From: Liolophura sinensis
Lineage: Eukaryota > Mollusca > Polyplacophora > Chitonida > Chitonidae
Assembly: GCF_032854445.1 (NCBI RefSeq)
Contig: NC_088305.1
Span: 28,732,628 to 28,796,627 of the forward strand
Reading direction: 5' to 3'
Length of the DNA stretch: 64,000 nucleotides
Shown piece by piece: positions 48,835-57,165 of the stretch. The notes beneath the pieces are model-generated. The model worked only from the letters and a program-made list of their open reading frames with translations. It searched no databases and was not told the origin of the DNA. The translations under genes were made by a program, and so were the position numbers. The stretch's first letter is position 1; every line of letters begins with the position of its first letter.

Positions 48835-49150
48835 ATCAGTAGTGTGCGTTCAGACTGATGGTGCGATGATCTTTGGTTTTGTTCAACAAGTTTTGCGCGG
48901 TGTACACCACGCTGATATTTTGGTGGTGGCATATAATTGGTAAAGAGTTTTGTCACGCGTTCGTCCGCTTCGGTCATCAAATCGTCCACGACGACTAACA
49001 TCCGCTCCCTTCTTCAAGCTCTGGGCACACCATCTTCAAACCGAACGTTAAGTAACGTGGTGTACAAGGAGTGCCACCCCCCGTAACTCCAGACTTAGCG
49101 GGGGTGGGTACATGAGAGCTTGCTCCACCAACTGTTTCACAAATACTGTT
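48835..49150 (-). pseudogene. Maverick/Polinton-like packaging-ATPase-type P-loop protein, fragment
   Basis: Minus-strand frames show FVKQLVEQALMYPPP (49105-49147), the segment that normally follows a Walker A motif, and LVVVDDLMTEADERVTKLFT (48945-49004), a Walker-B-like strand ending in two Asp. HHQNISVVYTAQNLL (about 48890-48935) lies in another frame. From memory of invertebrate Maverick-type elements and related viruses, this order fits their packaging-ATPase-like protein. The Walker A itself is not visible, and at least two frameshifts and stops break the gene. It lies downstream of the integrase remnant on the same strand. The family name is less certain than the P-loop assignment. Confidence 0.5.
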
Positions 49151-49165
49151 GGTACCGATCTGTTG

Positions 49166-49402
49166 TTAGGGGTAATGGTCGGTGACGCCGGCGGAGTTGG
49201 GTGAACTGGGAAATCCCGTAAACTTTAACTGGGAAGTGATGGCTTGGTCCGTGGACGCGTCCTGTTCTGCGGTAAACGCCGTGGTGGGTAGCGGGGTGGA
49301 GGTCAGGTCCTCGCTCGAGACAGTGCTGTCAAGCCGAAGCACGATGTCACTCGGCTTCGACGGTGGTGATGGTTGTGGTGACGGCGGCGGCGGCGGGTAC
49401 AT
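49166..49402 (-). CDS. proline/serine/threonine-rich small ORF in the Polinton-like remnant
   Basis: A 78-residue frame counted from its first ATG (the open frame extends upstream to 49438 without an ATG). It starts with a run of Pro and Ser (YPPPPPSPQPSPPSKPS) and continues Ser/Thr-rich with no hydrophobic segment. The DNA is visibly GC-richer than the surroundings, as is the whole 48.9-50.1 kb remnant. It sits between the small membrane ORF and the ATPase-like fragment, all on the minus strand. Function unknown; it may be the truncated start of the ATPase-like ORF or a separate small virion-type gene. Confidence 0.35.
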   Translation of the reverse strand: MYPPPPPSPQPSPPSKPSDIVLRLDSTVSSEDLTSTPLPTTAFTAEQDASTDQAITSQLKFTGFPSSPNSAGVTDHYP

Positions 49403-49462
49403 AGGCTTCCCGGACCAGCGGAGGAGCGTCTTGTTCAATTGCCCTTGTAGATATTAAATGGT

Positions 49463-49597
49463 CTACTGGTCTTGGAGGAGTTGCAAGCTGAGTTCCGCGG
49501 CCAATCCACCCACTAAAACTCCGATGTACAAGAGAACTCCGAGCACGGCCGCCATGGTGCCTTTATTCTCTTGCAAGCATTGTACCCACTGCTCCAT
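49463..49597 (-). CDS. 44-residue single-pass membrane protein ORF
   Basis: ATG at 49597 and TAG at 49463-49465. After a short polar start (MEQWVQCLQENKG) comes a hydrophobic segment, AAVLGVLLYIGVLVGGLAA, long enough to cross a membrane, then a polar tail. It lies between the integrase and the Pro-rich ORF on the same strand. Small membrane proteins are common in virus-like elements, but I cannot name this one. It could still be a chance ORF. Confidence 0.35.
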   Translation of the reverse strand: MEQWVQCLQENKGTMAAVLGVLLYIGVLVGGLAAELSLQLLQDQ

Positions 49598-49652
49598 CCC
49601 TTGAGGTAGGTCGATAAGGAGTGACAGTCACTCCGTCATCCTTGGGGTTAAA

Positions 49653-50565
49653 TACGTTTGACGTCCGTGGCCGGCACCCAAAAATTAAAGCTGGGTGGAT
49701 AGCCGACCCACTTCACCCAATAATACAGTTTTCCTCAGCGACGATTTCTTTTAAGATCTCCACCTGATAAAACTTGTCTGCGGCGGCCGTCACCGGTTGC
49801 AGTACGGTCTCGTAAAACATCCCGAGCTACCGTTCCCTGTATGTACACGACAAGCTGACGAGGGTGGGTGCGGACGATGCGACGGTGCTACGGTGCTACA
49901 GTTTCGGCGATTTTTCCAATTTCCCTTTCCCTTTACTTATACGCATGCCGGCGCAATAACGGTACACCGATCGTTTGGACGTGGGTAGACCGTACAAGGC
50001 TTGACACACTTCTTTCTCGTTCTAGGTGATGACTTCGATGGGGGTCCTCTGTACTCCGGTGATGCGCTCGATTATAACAGGTACCGCAGAGTGCTGTGAG
50101 CAGTGAAATTTTTGGTACATGCGTCCTTTCAAAGTATTCGGGACCGGTAGATCCAGGATCAATCCTTGATCGAGTCACACCTAAGACTTTAAAAGAGGAA
50201 GTTGTAACTTCCTCGCTTGGCGTTCAGCATGAAGGGGATAGTGCAACGACTGGTTGACCCGTATCAGTATAATGGCTCGGGCGAGACGGCTTACTTGCCT
50301 TCGGTAAGTCATCACAGTGAAGCAGCACTAGATAAAAGAGCGGTGGAAATCCGTCCTGCTACAAGGAGGCACATTACACGTACATGCACCCTAAGGATTC
50401 CTTCGTCGTCATACGACTGAAAAATTGTTGAGTACAACGTTAAACCCCAAGCACTCACTCTCTCACTCACTCCTTTCAAAGTACGGTTAAACCGTTCTAC
50501 CACGGACGCTTTGATCTCGATAACCACCCAACCATTTAGAGAAATATACATTTTTAAGAAGACTT
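49653..50565 (-). pseudogene. Maverick/Polinton-like integrase, C-terminal half, split by a SINE
   Basis: On the minus strand, 50484-50530 reads EIKASVVERFNRTLK, the DDE-integrase segment carrying the catalytic Glu, followed across the SINE by GRMYQKF (about 50100-50124). Further on, FYQVEILKE (about 49760-49790) and YYWVKWVGYPPSFNFW (about 49675-49730) form a chromodomain-like C terminus, split by a frameshift, with the stop at about 49655. An integrase core followed by a chromodomain is the arrangement of Maverick/Polinton integrases, and also of some Ty3 elements; the ATPase-like fragment next door favours Maverick. The N-terminal half with the first two catalytic Asp is absent beyond 50565. 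The gene is dead: truncation, SINE insertion, stop and frameshift. Confidence 0.65.
50137..50470 (+). mobile_element. SINE-B inserted in the integrase, with 13-bp target-site duplication
   Basis: Starts at TTCGGGACCGGTAGATCC and ends at CGTTAAACCCCAAGCACTC with an ACTC run. TCCTTTCAAAGTA is present at 50124-50136 and again at 50471-50483. Removing the SINE and one copy of the duplication restores continuity of the integrase match. Confidence 0.95.
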
Positions 50566-51173
50566 TTCTACTCAGAGCAGCTTTAAATATCAAAGTTACA
50601 AGCCAAAAGTGTCAAAGCATACATCAAAATATAGGCAATTTATTTGACAATTAAATGTCAAAATATAAGACATTTACTTCAGCAACTATGTGAAAAAAAA
50701 ATTGACTGACAGTGTGGTAGGGGGTATCAAAGCGGATTGTCACGATTTCGGAACAATCATTTGTGACCAAAATCAAAGCAAGAATAATGCCTCAAAGTGA
50801 TGAAGACCTACTCACAGGCATTTTTTTAGTGGACAGGACTTAAGAAAAGACTAGTATCCCAGTTCCCCACTGAATAACCATGATGAAACCCTTTAAAAGA
50901 CCACCCAGGCCAGGCACCCCCCCCCCCCCCTCCCTGCCCTCCTCCCCCATGACTGCTGATTGGCTGGACCAGCTCACCATGCAAAAACCTCCCTGCACCA
51001 TAGCAGGTTATTACTCTGCACAGTCACATCAAAGGGTGTCACATTGGCATCTACAATATATAAACAGAGAGGGAAAAATATGAATTTAACATTTCCAATC
51101 AGGCAGCCACCAAGTACACCTATATTGGTCCAGTCTGACAGTTAACAAGGCAAACAATCTACCCAAAAACACC
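50566..51173. other. upstream region of the 51-53 kb transposase
   Basis: No ORF of note. A run of about 12 C occurs at 50919-50930. The left end of the 51-53 kb element should lie here. I did not find a terminal inverted repeat matching sequence between 53627 and 53884. Confidence 0.45.
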
Positions 51174-53134
51174 ATGAAGGGAGACAGAAAGAGGAAACAG
51201 TCTAGATTTCAAGCTGGAAAGGCCCAGGATCGCTCAAATAACCTGTCAGCAGTTACAGACATGCTGAATCCTGTGCCTGGGTGTCCTTGATGGACACAGA
51301 TTTCCAGCCCAATCAGGAGGCTGTAAGAACACACCAGCCTGACACAAAGAGAATACAGCGGCCAAGACGGTGCAAGGTAGATACCACGGCTGGATCAGAC
51401 AGAGATACACATGAGCGGGAATGGGCTGCTGGAAGGATGCGACTCATAGGTATACAGAAAATGGTGTGTATATGGAACAAAGTTATGCTTGAGCACAGTG
51501 AGACCAAGGACCACTGTCCACTGCCCAGGTTCGAGATAGCTGCAGAGAAAAAGTGGGGTTTAGCCTGGGCGTTCAGTTTTAAGTGCTGTGACTGTGACTA
51601 TGTATCTGGCTTCCACAAATCTACAAAGAGGTAGAATGCAACAGACCTGGCCAAAAAGCTGCGGCGGTGAACCGAGCTCTTCAAGTAGGCCTCCAGGACA
51701 CACCAATGGGGAACACCCGAGACAGACTCCTATTTGCAGCGATGGACGTGCCCGCCTGCCACTCGTAAGAACATGCATCGCACTGCAAACCATGTCGCAT
51801 CTGCAATCGCAAAGCTGAACAGAGAGGGATATGGCAAATAAGGTGGAAGAGGTAAAGGCATACAAAAGCAAAGAGGAGAGGATGACAGCACAATAGATCT
51901 GGCCACAGACACTCGCTACAACAGCATTACCATAACCAGTCCCAAGAAACCGGCCAGAATGCTTTACAAGCAATTTCCCTGGCTGGGAGACATCAACAGA
52001 CAAGCAATACCATTGTCTCCGCAGCACTGAAGAAATAAATTGTGTTGGACTGGGTCCTGGCTAAGAGGAAAAGGCTTCCAAGTAAAGTGCCCTGGAGGAC
52101 ACGAGGAGTGCACAGCGAACACAAACCCACATGCCTCCTGGTCCGAGTATAATATGGGGAACGAGATTGGCGAGGGATTGGCGAGGCAAGGTGTTTTAGC
52201 CAAATATGTAACCACAGACGGCGACTCCAGGTCAGACAAGGGAGTGGAGGACGGCATCCGACTGGTCGAGCCACTGTGGGAGGTCGAACCGGTTAGCAGA
52301 CCCCACGCACCTTGTAGATCCCAGTTCAAGAAATGTAACCAGGCTAAGTTCAGCGATGCCATGTTTGAAGGACAGGGCCGAACGAGGGAAGCCAGGAAGA
52401 AAGCACAGAAGGTGTTGAGTCAGGATGTTAAGGCCAGGTGTAGCTTGATATTTTCTCAACTTATGTCTGAGCACATTGGTGACATGAGGAAAATAAAAAC
52501 TTGCCTACCCAGGGTTGTGGATGCAACGGTCAGGTGTTACGGTGGGGACTGTTTCCAAATGCCGCAGGAACAGTGTGGTTTGCTCCGGAGGGGAAACCAG
52601 CAGCTGGTGGGAGAGGTCCCTGTTTTATCCACCAGTAAACTCTGCCCTTTTAACATGGATGACAACGACAGGAAACTATTGACCGAAGTACTGCACATGA
52701 GGTTGAGCGAGACAGCCGCCACCAGTCTCCGGATGAACACCAGCACTCAAAAGTCCGAAGCTGTCAACAGATCACTCAGCGTCTCCTTGCCCAAGAATGT
52801 AAACTACAGCAGAAATATGGAGGGAAGGGCGGCATCCACAATCCACAGACTTAACAATGGCCAGGACAAGTCCACGGCTGCCAAACTCCAAGCTGTCGGC
52901 GCCAGTATTTCACCTAGGAGCGAGAGAACAGTACAACAGATTGAAAGGGTGAACCAGTACCACAAGGTTTATAAGAAGCGACAGACAGTTAAGGGGAGAT
53001 CACTCCGCAATACAGCCAGAAAACTTCGAGAGCACATTGAGTACAGGCTTTCAAATCCAGAAGAAAAAACTGACTATGCCAAGGGACAACTGGACAACAC
53101 CCAAACAGATCACACATACACTAGATATTTGTAA
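51174..53134 (+). pseudogene. Mutator-like (MULE-type) DDE transposase, frameshifted
   Basis: A likely start ATG at 51174 opens a basic N terminus (MKGDRKRKQSRFQAGKAQ). After a frameshift, EKKWGLAWAFSFKCCDCDYV (about 51550-51600) gives a two-Cys-pair module. RPGQKAAAVNRALQVGLQDT (51643-51702) follows in another frame, then ANHVASAIAKLN and TDTRYNSIT (about 51910), the probable first catalytic Asp region. From 52040 a long frame runs to the stop at 53134: LCWTGSWLRGKGFQVKCPGG, YVTTDGDSRS (second catalytic Asp, 52217), SQFKKCNQAKF, then TQKSEAVNRSLSVSLPKN with the probable catalytic Glu codon at 52757, and a basic coiled tail. Within it, about 52555-52650 is read out of frame: the plus-one frame there shows CRRNSVVC, so two opposite frameshifts cancel. 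At least five frame breaks make it inactive. It differs clearly from the 9-kb copy. It faces the His-Me nuclease gene tail to tail. Confidence 0.78.
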
Positions 53135-53184
53135 CCGCCAATTTTGTATATAATTTGTCACTGCTGTTGTTGCTTATGAAAGAA

Positions 53185-53247
53185 ATTAAAAAATGATAAC
53201 AGAAATTGAGCAAAATCTAAAACAATCTGTTATTTATTATTTTTAAT
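53185..53247. terminator. inverted repeat between the convergent transposase and nuclease genes
   Basis: ATTAAAAAATGATAACAGA (53185-53203) pairs with TCTGTTATTTATTATTTTTA (53226-53245). The plus strand offers ATTAAA and the minus strand AATAAA within the arms, so the stem could serve as a shared 3' end for both convergent genes. It lies in the 108-bp spacer between the stops and overlaps the nuclease stop codon. Confidence 0.55.
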
Positions 53248-53626
53248 GAGGGGAAACCAACCTGCTCAGTCTTAAATGCAACATGCACCTTGCATACTGC
53301 CCATGGCCGAGACAGCAGCGCTGCCTGTTATTGTTAACACAATGCGGTTCCAAGCTTATGTGGTCCATATTTACACAGCATGTGTTGTGGCACACGTGTG
53401 AACAATCAAGCTTGGGATCTAAATGTGACAGCCCCTGTCTGGCCATATAAACAAGTCTACTGATGTGTTTCTTCTTCCATCGATGTGTGACGGGGTCTTT
53501 GTAGGAGGCAAGACCATATCGACCATCCCTCGTCAATGGTCCAGTCCACACTCGACAGGCTCCGTTTTCACTATAAACACTGGAACTTTCAATTTTTGCA
53601 GCAATTTCTGCTCTGAACGTCTCCAT
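53243..53626 (-). CDS. His-Me finger (I-PpoI-type, zinc-binding loop) HNH endonuclease, intact ORF
   Basis: 127 residues from the first in-frame ATG at 53626 (an in-frame TGA lies upstream at about 53665) to TAA at 53243. The C-terminal half carries the zinc-binding-loop signature of I-PpoI-like nucleases. C75-S-H77-x-C79-H-N-x-x-C84 aligns His77 with the I-PpoI catalytic His. H89 and the Asn at 98 keep the exact I-PpoI spacing (plus 10 and plus 19 from C79), so Asn98 is the metal-binding residue. C104, H108 and C114 can form the second zinc site. The N-terminal half has GACRVWTGPLTRDGRYG, a strand pattern usual before this domain. Such enzymes cut DNA; in eukaryotes they are known from a group I intron and as stray ORFs. 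Here no intron or rDNA context exists. It lies convergent with the transposase 108 bp away, and unlike that gene has no break. Confidence 0.82.
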   Translation of the reverse strand: METFRAEIAAKIESSSVYSENGACRVWTGPLTRDGRYGLASYKDPVTHRWKKKHISRLVYMARQGLSHLDPKLDCSHVCHNTCCVNMDHISLEPHCVNNNRQRCCLGHGQYARCMLHLRLSRLVSPH

Positions 53627-53884
53627 TTTCAAGCGTAGGAATACTAGAACGTTGCATGTTGTTCATTTCAGGATGCCTATACACATGCTACCCTACGCTG
53701 AACAGCATTTTACCGATTTTTCATCAAAATGGATATTTTCAAAATGTAAATAGCCCCAAGAAGCTATGAAACGGCCCAATCAATGCAAAACACATCACAG
53801 ACATACCCACCAAAAATTATCAGGCTGCTGCGAAATCTAAGCGCATAGTGACATTTTTCACATTTTGGTGACTTCGTCAGTACA

Positions 53885-54340
53885 GGCCTCGGACCCCCAT
53901 TAATTTTCCATAAGCGACAATGTTAACGTCTAGCGCTGTAGCTCAGTCCCAAACATTCCGTGGCCAATAAGCTTTGGTGCATACCTGGCCCAGCCTGTGA
54001 GAAAGAAGCCATAAAAATCTTGACATAGGTTGACCGTCAAAATCTGGACCTTTCCATGCCGGCAGCTGGGAGGCGTGCCTAGCCACGCCAAGGGCACGTC
54101 ATTCGCAGCCTCATCACTACCTCACACCTTGTGTCCTCTCGCCCAGAATTTCAAAACATTCATCAATAAAGCTCATACCTCCTCAAAGTTTAGACAGTTT
54201 CCAGCATTTTAATACCAAGCATGCACCTGTGCACCAAAAATGGACGCCTGGGAGCAAAAAAAGACTTTATACCCTAAAATTCACAGAACTACAATCGTCC
54301 CCTACCGAAAAACGGAAGTTGTAATGGGGGTCTGTGTCCA
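53885..54340 (-). mobile_element. non-autonomous DNA element, copy B (inverted relative to 38610-39091)
   Basis: Same element as copy A in opposite orientation, ending GGTCTGTGTCCA at 54340. It lacks about 25 bp found in copy A near its TGGACAC end (the AACAACGATAAAATAACG segment). It starts 260 bp beyond the nuclease ORF. There is no coding capacity. Confidence 0.75.
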
Positions 54341-54852
54341 ACTGTACGTTCCGTTGGATGTGTGTGTTTTCCCATATTGAACGTAAAATACTGACATCGG
54401 GCCAAAAAGTCCTGTTTCCTTGTTCTCTGAGAGGGAAGCTCGGCAGCAACAAGTATATTATTAAAGTCATTGGTATGGGGCGATTCGGGTTTATCCTAGA
54501 TTTCCTGAGTTCGAAATAGACTCTGTCCACCCTGCTACACGTACATATACAACAGATTTTCAATGCAAATCATTCTTTTCTACCTGTTAATATACATATT
54601 GTTAATATTGTTCTCTCCAATATTTAACACCACATCTTCAAGGTTTCCTCAATGTACAAATTTCAGGATGGAAACCAGGCTTTATTAGATCTTGATGTTT
54701 TAATAAACTTGTTTTATTGTTATACATTGTTTAAGAATGCTATACTATTTAGGAATGGTATATTTAATAAACATAGCGAGCTATATTATTTGTTTGATTT
54801 TGCAATAGTCTTCTAAGGACTAGCACCAGTATTGTTATTATCCTGGGCGTAT
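54341..54852. other. non-coding stretch
   Basis: Nothing recognisable. Confidence 0.45.
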
Positions 54853-54990
54853 TTGTTCAAAAGTGTATTAGCAGTTAAGCCAGGTATTAACTTCGGTCTG
54901 GACTACAGTGCCATTAGTTTTGTATTAGGCCTAGACTGATACATGTATTAAGGTTTAAACCTGGCTTAACTATTAATACACTTTGAATAA
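54853..54990. mobile_element. 138-bp foldback element
   Basis: The left arm is TTGTTCAAAAGTGTATTAGC then AGTTAAGCCAGG. The right arm, reverse complemented, is TTATTCAAAGTGTATTAATA then GTTAAGCCAGG. The arms are about 38 bp and the loop about 60 bp. A left-arm relative is at 44754-44801. Confidence 0.8.
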
Positions 54991-55269
54991 CCGACTCCTG
55001 TTTTGATCTAATACCCATATATTGAGCCCGACGAACTGTTTTACTACGTTGCCATCGATCAGAAAACACATTCAAAACTACGTATTCACACTATAAAGAG
55101 TGATGTACACAGTTTTGTTTGTCAGTACAACATCAAAACATTCAAAAGTAGACAAACTTTAAATTTAACTTAGAATTGCTACCAAGGTTATCACTAAGCG
55201 CGGCTGTATGAGACACATGAATGCAAAATTTCAGCTCAATGCATAAGGAACTGAAATCATGAATTTGGT

Positions 55270-55945
55270 AATATAAGGTTATTAATATGCTCACAGAGAA
55301 TTAGCGACGGAACATCCTTTTGTGCCCTTGTGCCTTATATGCATGTAACAGTTTAGGTCAATGCATACAATACTTTTTTAAGACGCCAAGTCCAACAGGT
55401 TGTTTAACAGTGATTCTAATACAAAACCTAGTAAGTCAAGAATTCACTTATTCATGGTACTTAATATGCACACACACAATCAACGATGGGATGTCCCGAT
55501 AGTACTATTGCCCTTTACATGTGTGCAACCCTTGAGCTCAATACCTACAGTACTTTGTAAGATACGTCCAGTAACGATTTGTTTAACATTTATTCTTACA
55601 GACAATACAGTACGTCATTAATTCATTTATTTAAGGTACTTAATATGCACACATCCAATCAACGATAGAATATCCCCTTCGTGCTATTGTGCTCTACATG
55701 TGTGCAAATCTTGAGCTCAGTACATGCACTACTTCTGAGAAAAAACCCCAGACACCATGTTTAACATTTATTCTTAAACAACACACTAAGTGAGCAATTC
55801 AGTGATTCACGGTACTTAATATGCACACAATCAACGATGGGATATCCCCTAGTGTTATTCTGCTCTACATATGTGCAAGCCGTGAACCCAATACCTGCAG
55901 TGCTTTTCAAGATGCCACCCCTAACATTTTGTTTAACTTTGCTTG
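55270..55945. repeat. about 178-bp tandem repeat, four diverged copies
   Basis: GGTACTTAATATGCACAC recurs at about 55456, 55635 and 55811, with a diverged first copy at 55281. Each unit also contains an ATGTGTGCAA block, an AATACCTACAGTACTTT-like block and a TTGTTTAACA block. A further copy begins at 63906 and runs off the window end. Confidence 0.85.
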
Positions 55946-56044
55946 GTGTTTCAGGACATCGCTCATAAGCTACGCCTTTACTTTATACAGACAAGCTATC
56001 AAAAATGACCTTTTCGACCTTTCTCATTGTCCACGTCCTTGCTC

Positions 56045-56118
56045 TATAATGCTGGTCGCCGTCGTATAAGTGAAATATTCTTGAGCACGGCGTAAAACAA
56101 CGATGGAATAAATAAATG
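56045..56118 (+). mobile_element. SINE-A 3' fragment
   Basis: ATAATGCTGGTCGCCGTCG, TATAAGTGAAATATTCTTGA, GCACGGCGTAAAACAACG and an AATAAATAAATG tail. Confidence 0.88.
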
Positions 56119-57165
56119 TTTGAGGAAGCAATTGTTGAATGAATGGTAGTGAAATTAGCACTGGCCCTTAATCTGATCGCAGACAAAAACGCAAGAACAC
56201 GGACACAGTTAAATGTAGAAATGCATGTTAATATTTTTGCAGCGGTGACCCTGAAGAAACCAAGCAACATTTGCCAGTCGACTCCAGCTCACATTAAAAT
56301 ACAGTATCAAAGTGAGTGAGTGAGTGTTTGAGGTTTAACGTCATACTTTACAGTATTAAAGATACGCAATACAAATGAAAGCTTTGGCATATTAACATAA
56401 TAATACGATAAAAAAATGAAAACGTTAAAACATGTTTACAGGCACATATATCAATTACACTGATATCTTATGCTTTTCTGATAGTAAAATTGTAATCAAC
56501 ATCTCATACGACCTATAAATGCATATTACCAAAGACATCCTTTTAAAACAAATACCCTTATCATCTAAATATACATTTGTTGTAACACAATTCAATAGAA
56601 ACTTGTTACGATTGTTTCAACAGAGTATATCTTTGTAATATGTTAATTGTGGTATACTACTTGTCCGTGACTTCTCCGTCATACATGGCTGGCTTCAGGA
56701 TCACGTTAAAAGTAATTGGATTTTATTTGGATAGTCTCCGTTTCGTCCATATGTTAGTCTCCTCAAAACGGTGGTTCCCTCTAGAACGCCAGTCAGTTGT
56801 CAGCCATGTATATGTTCGTCTCATCGTGACCGTGTTTCACTTTAGCACACCAATCACTAGCCATGGTCACTATATACTGCCTCACTGAAAACTCATACAA
56901 ACTATCCTAGACTTAGTTATATCTGCCATTTGTCACTCTTGCTATTTTAGGTGTAAACTTGGACCATAAAATGTTTTTTGCCACCATAGCACACGTAAAA
57001 CATTGTGATGAGGGTTTTGGTTTTTCATTGAAATCAGAAATGTTTCAGCAACAATCAGCAACGTTTCATCAAGGGTGTTGTTACTAGCTGGTCATTCTGA
57101 CCAGATCTGACGTGATGGGATATTCCAGTTGGGTATATTGACATTAGAGATATTCCATCTTATAA
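56119..57165. other. non-coding stretch downstream of the UGT gene
   Basis: Holds a SINE-B-type tail in reverse orientation at about 56308-56345 (AGTGAGTGAGTG, then GAGGTTTAACGTCATACTT). This is the 3' flank of the UGT gene; the nearest AATAAA on its strand is at 56722-56727, about 440 bp after the stop, so polyadenylation is uncertain. Confidence 0.5.

Noticed and set aside
49182-49457. 91-codon plus-strand ORF rich in Gly and Asp
   Set aside because: Antisense of the Pro-rich minus-strand ORF in the Polinton-like remnant.
51560-52362. Minus-strand ORFs of 155 and 132 codons, hydrophobic and Cys-rich
   Set aside because: They lie antisense to the transposase remnant, whose plus-strand frames carry recognisable motifs.
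53627-53632. TTG start two codons earlier for the His-Me nuclease
   Set aside because: The first ATG is at 53626 and the domain needs nothing upstream.
50566-53884. Terminal inverted repeats for the transposase-nuclease pair
   Set aside because: I compared the sequence near 50566-50720 with that near 53640-53884 by eye and found no convincing match; an alignment program would be needed.
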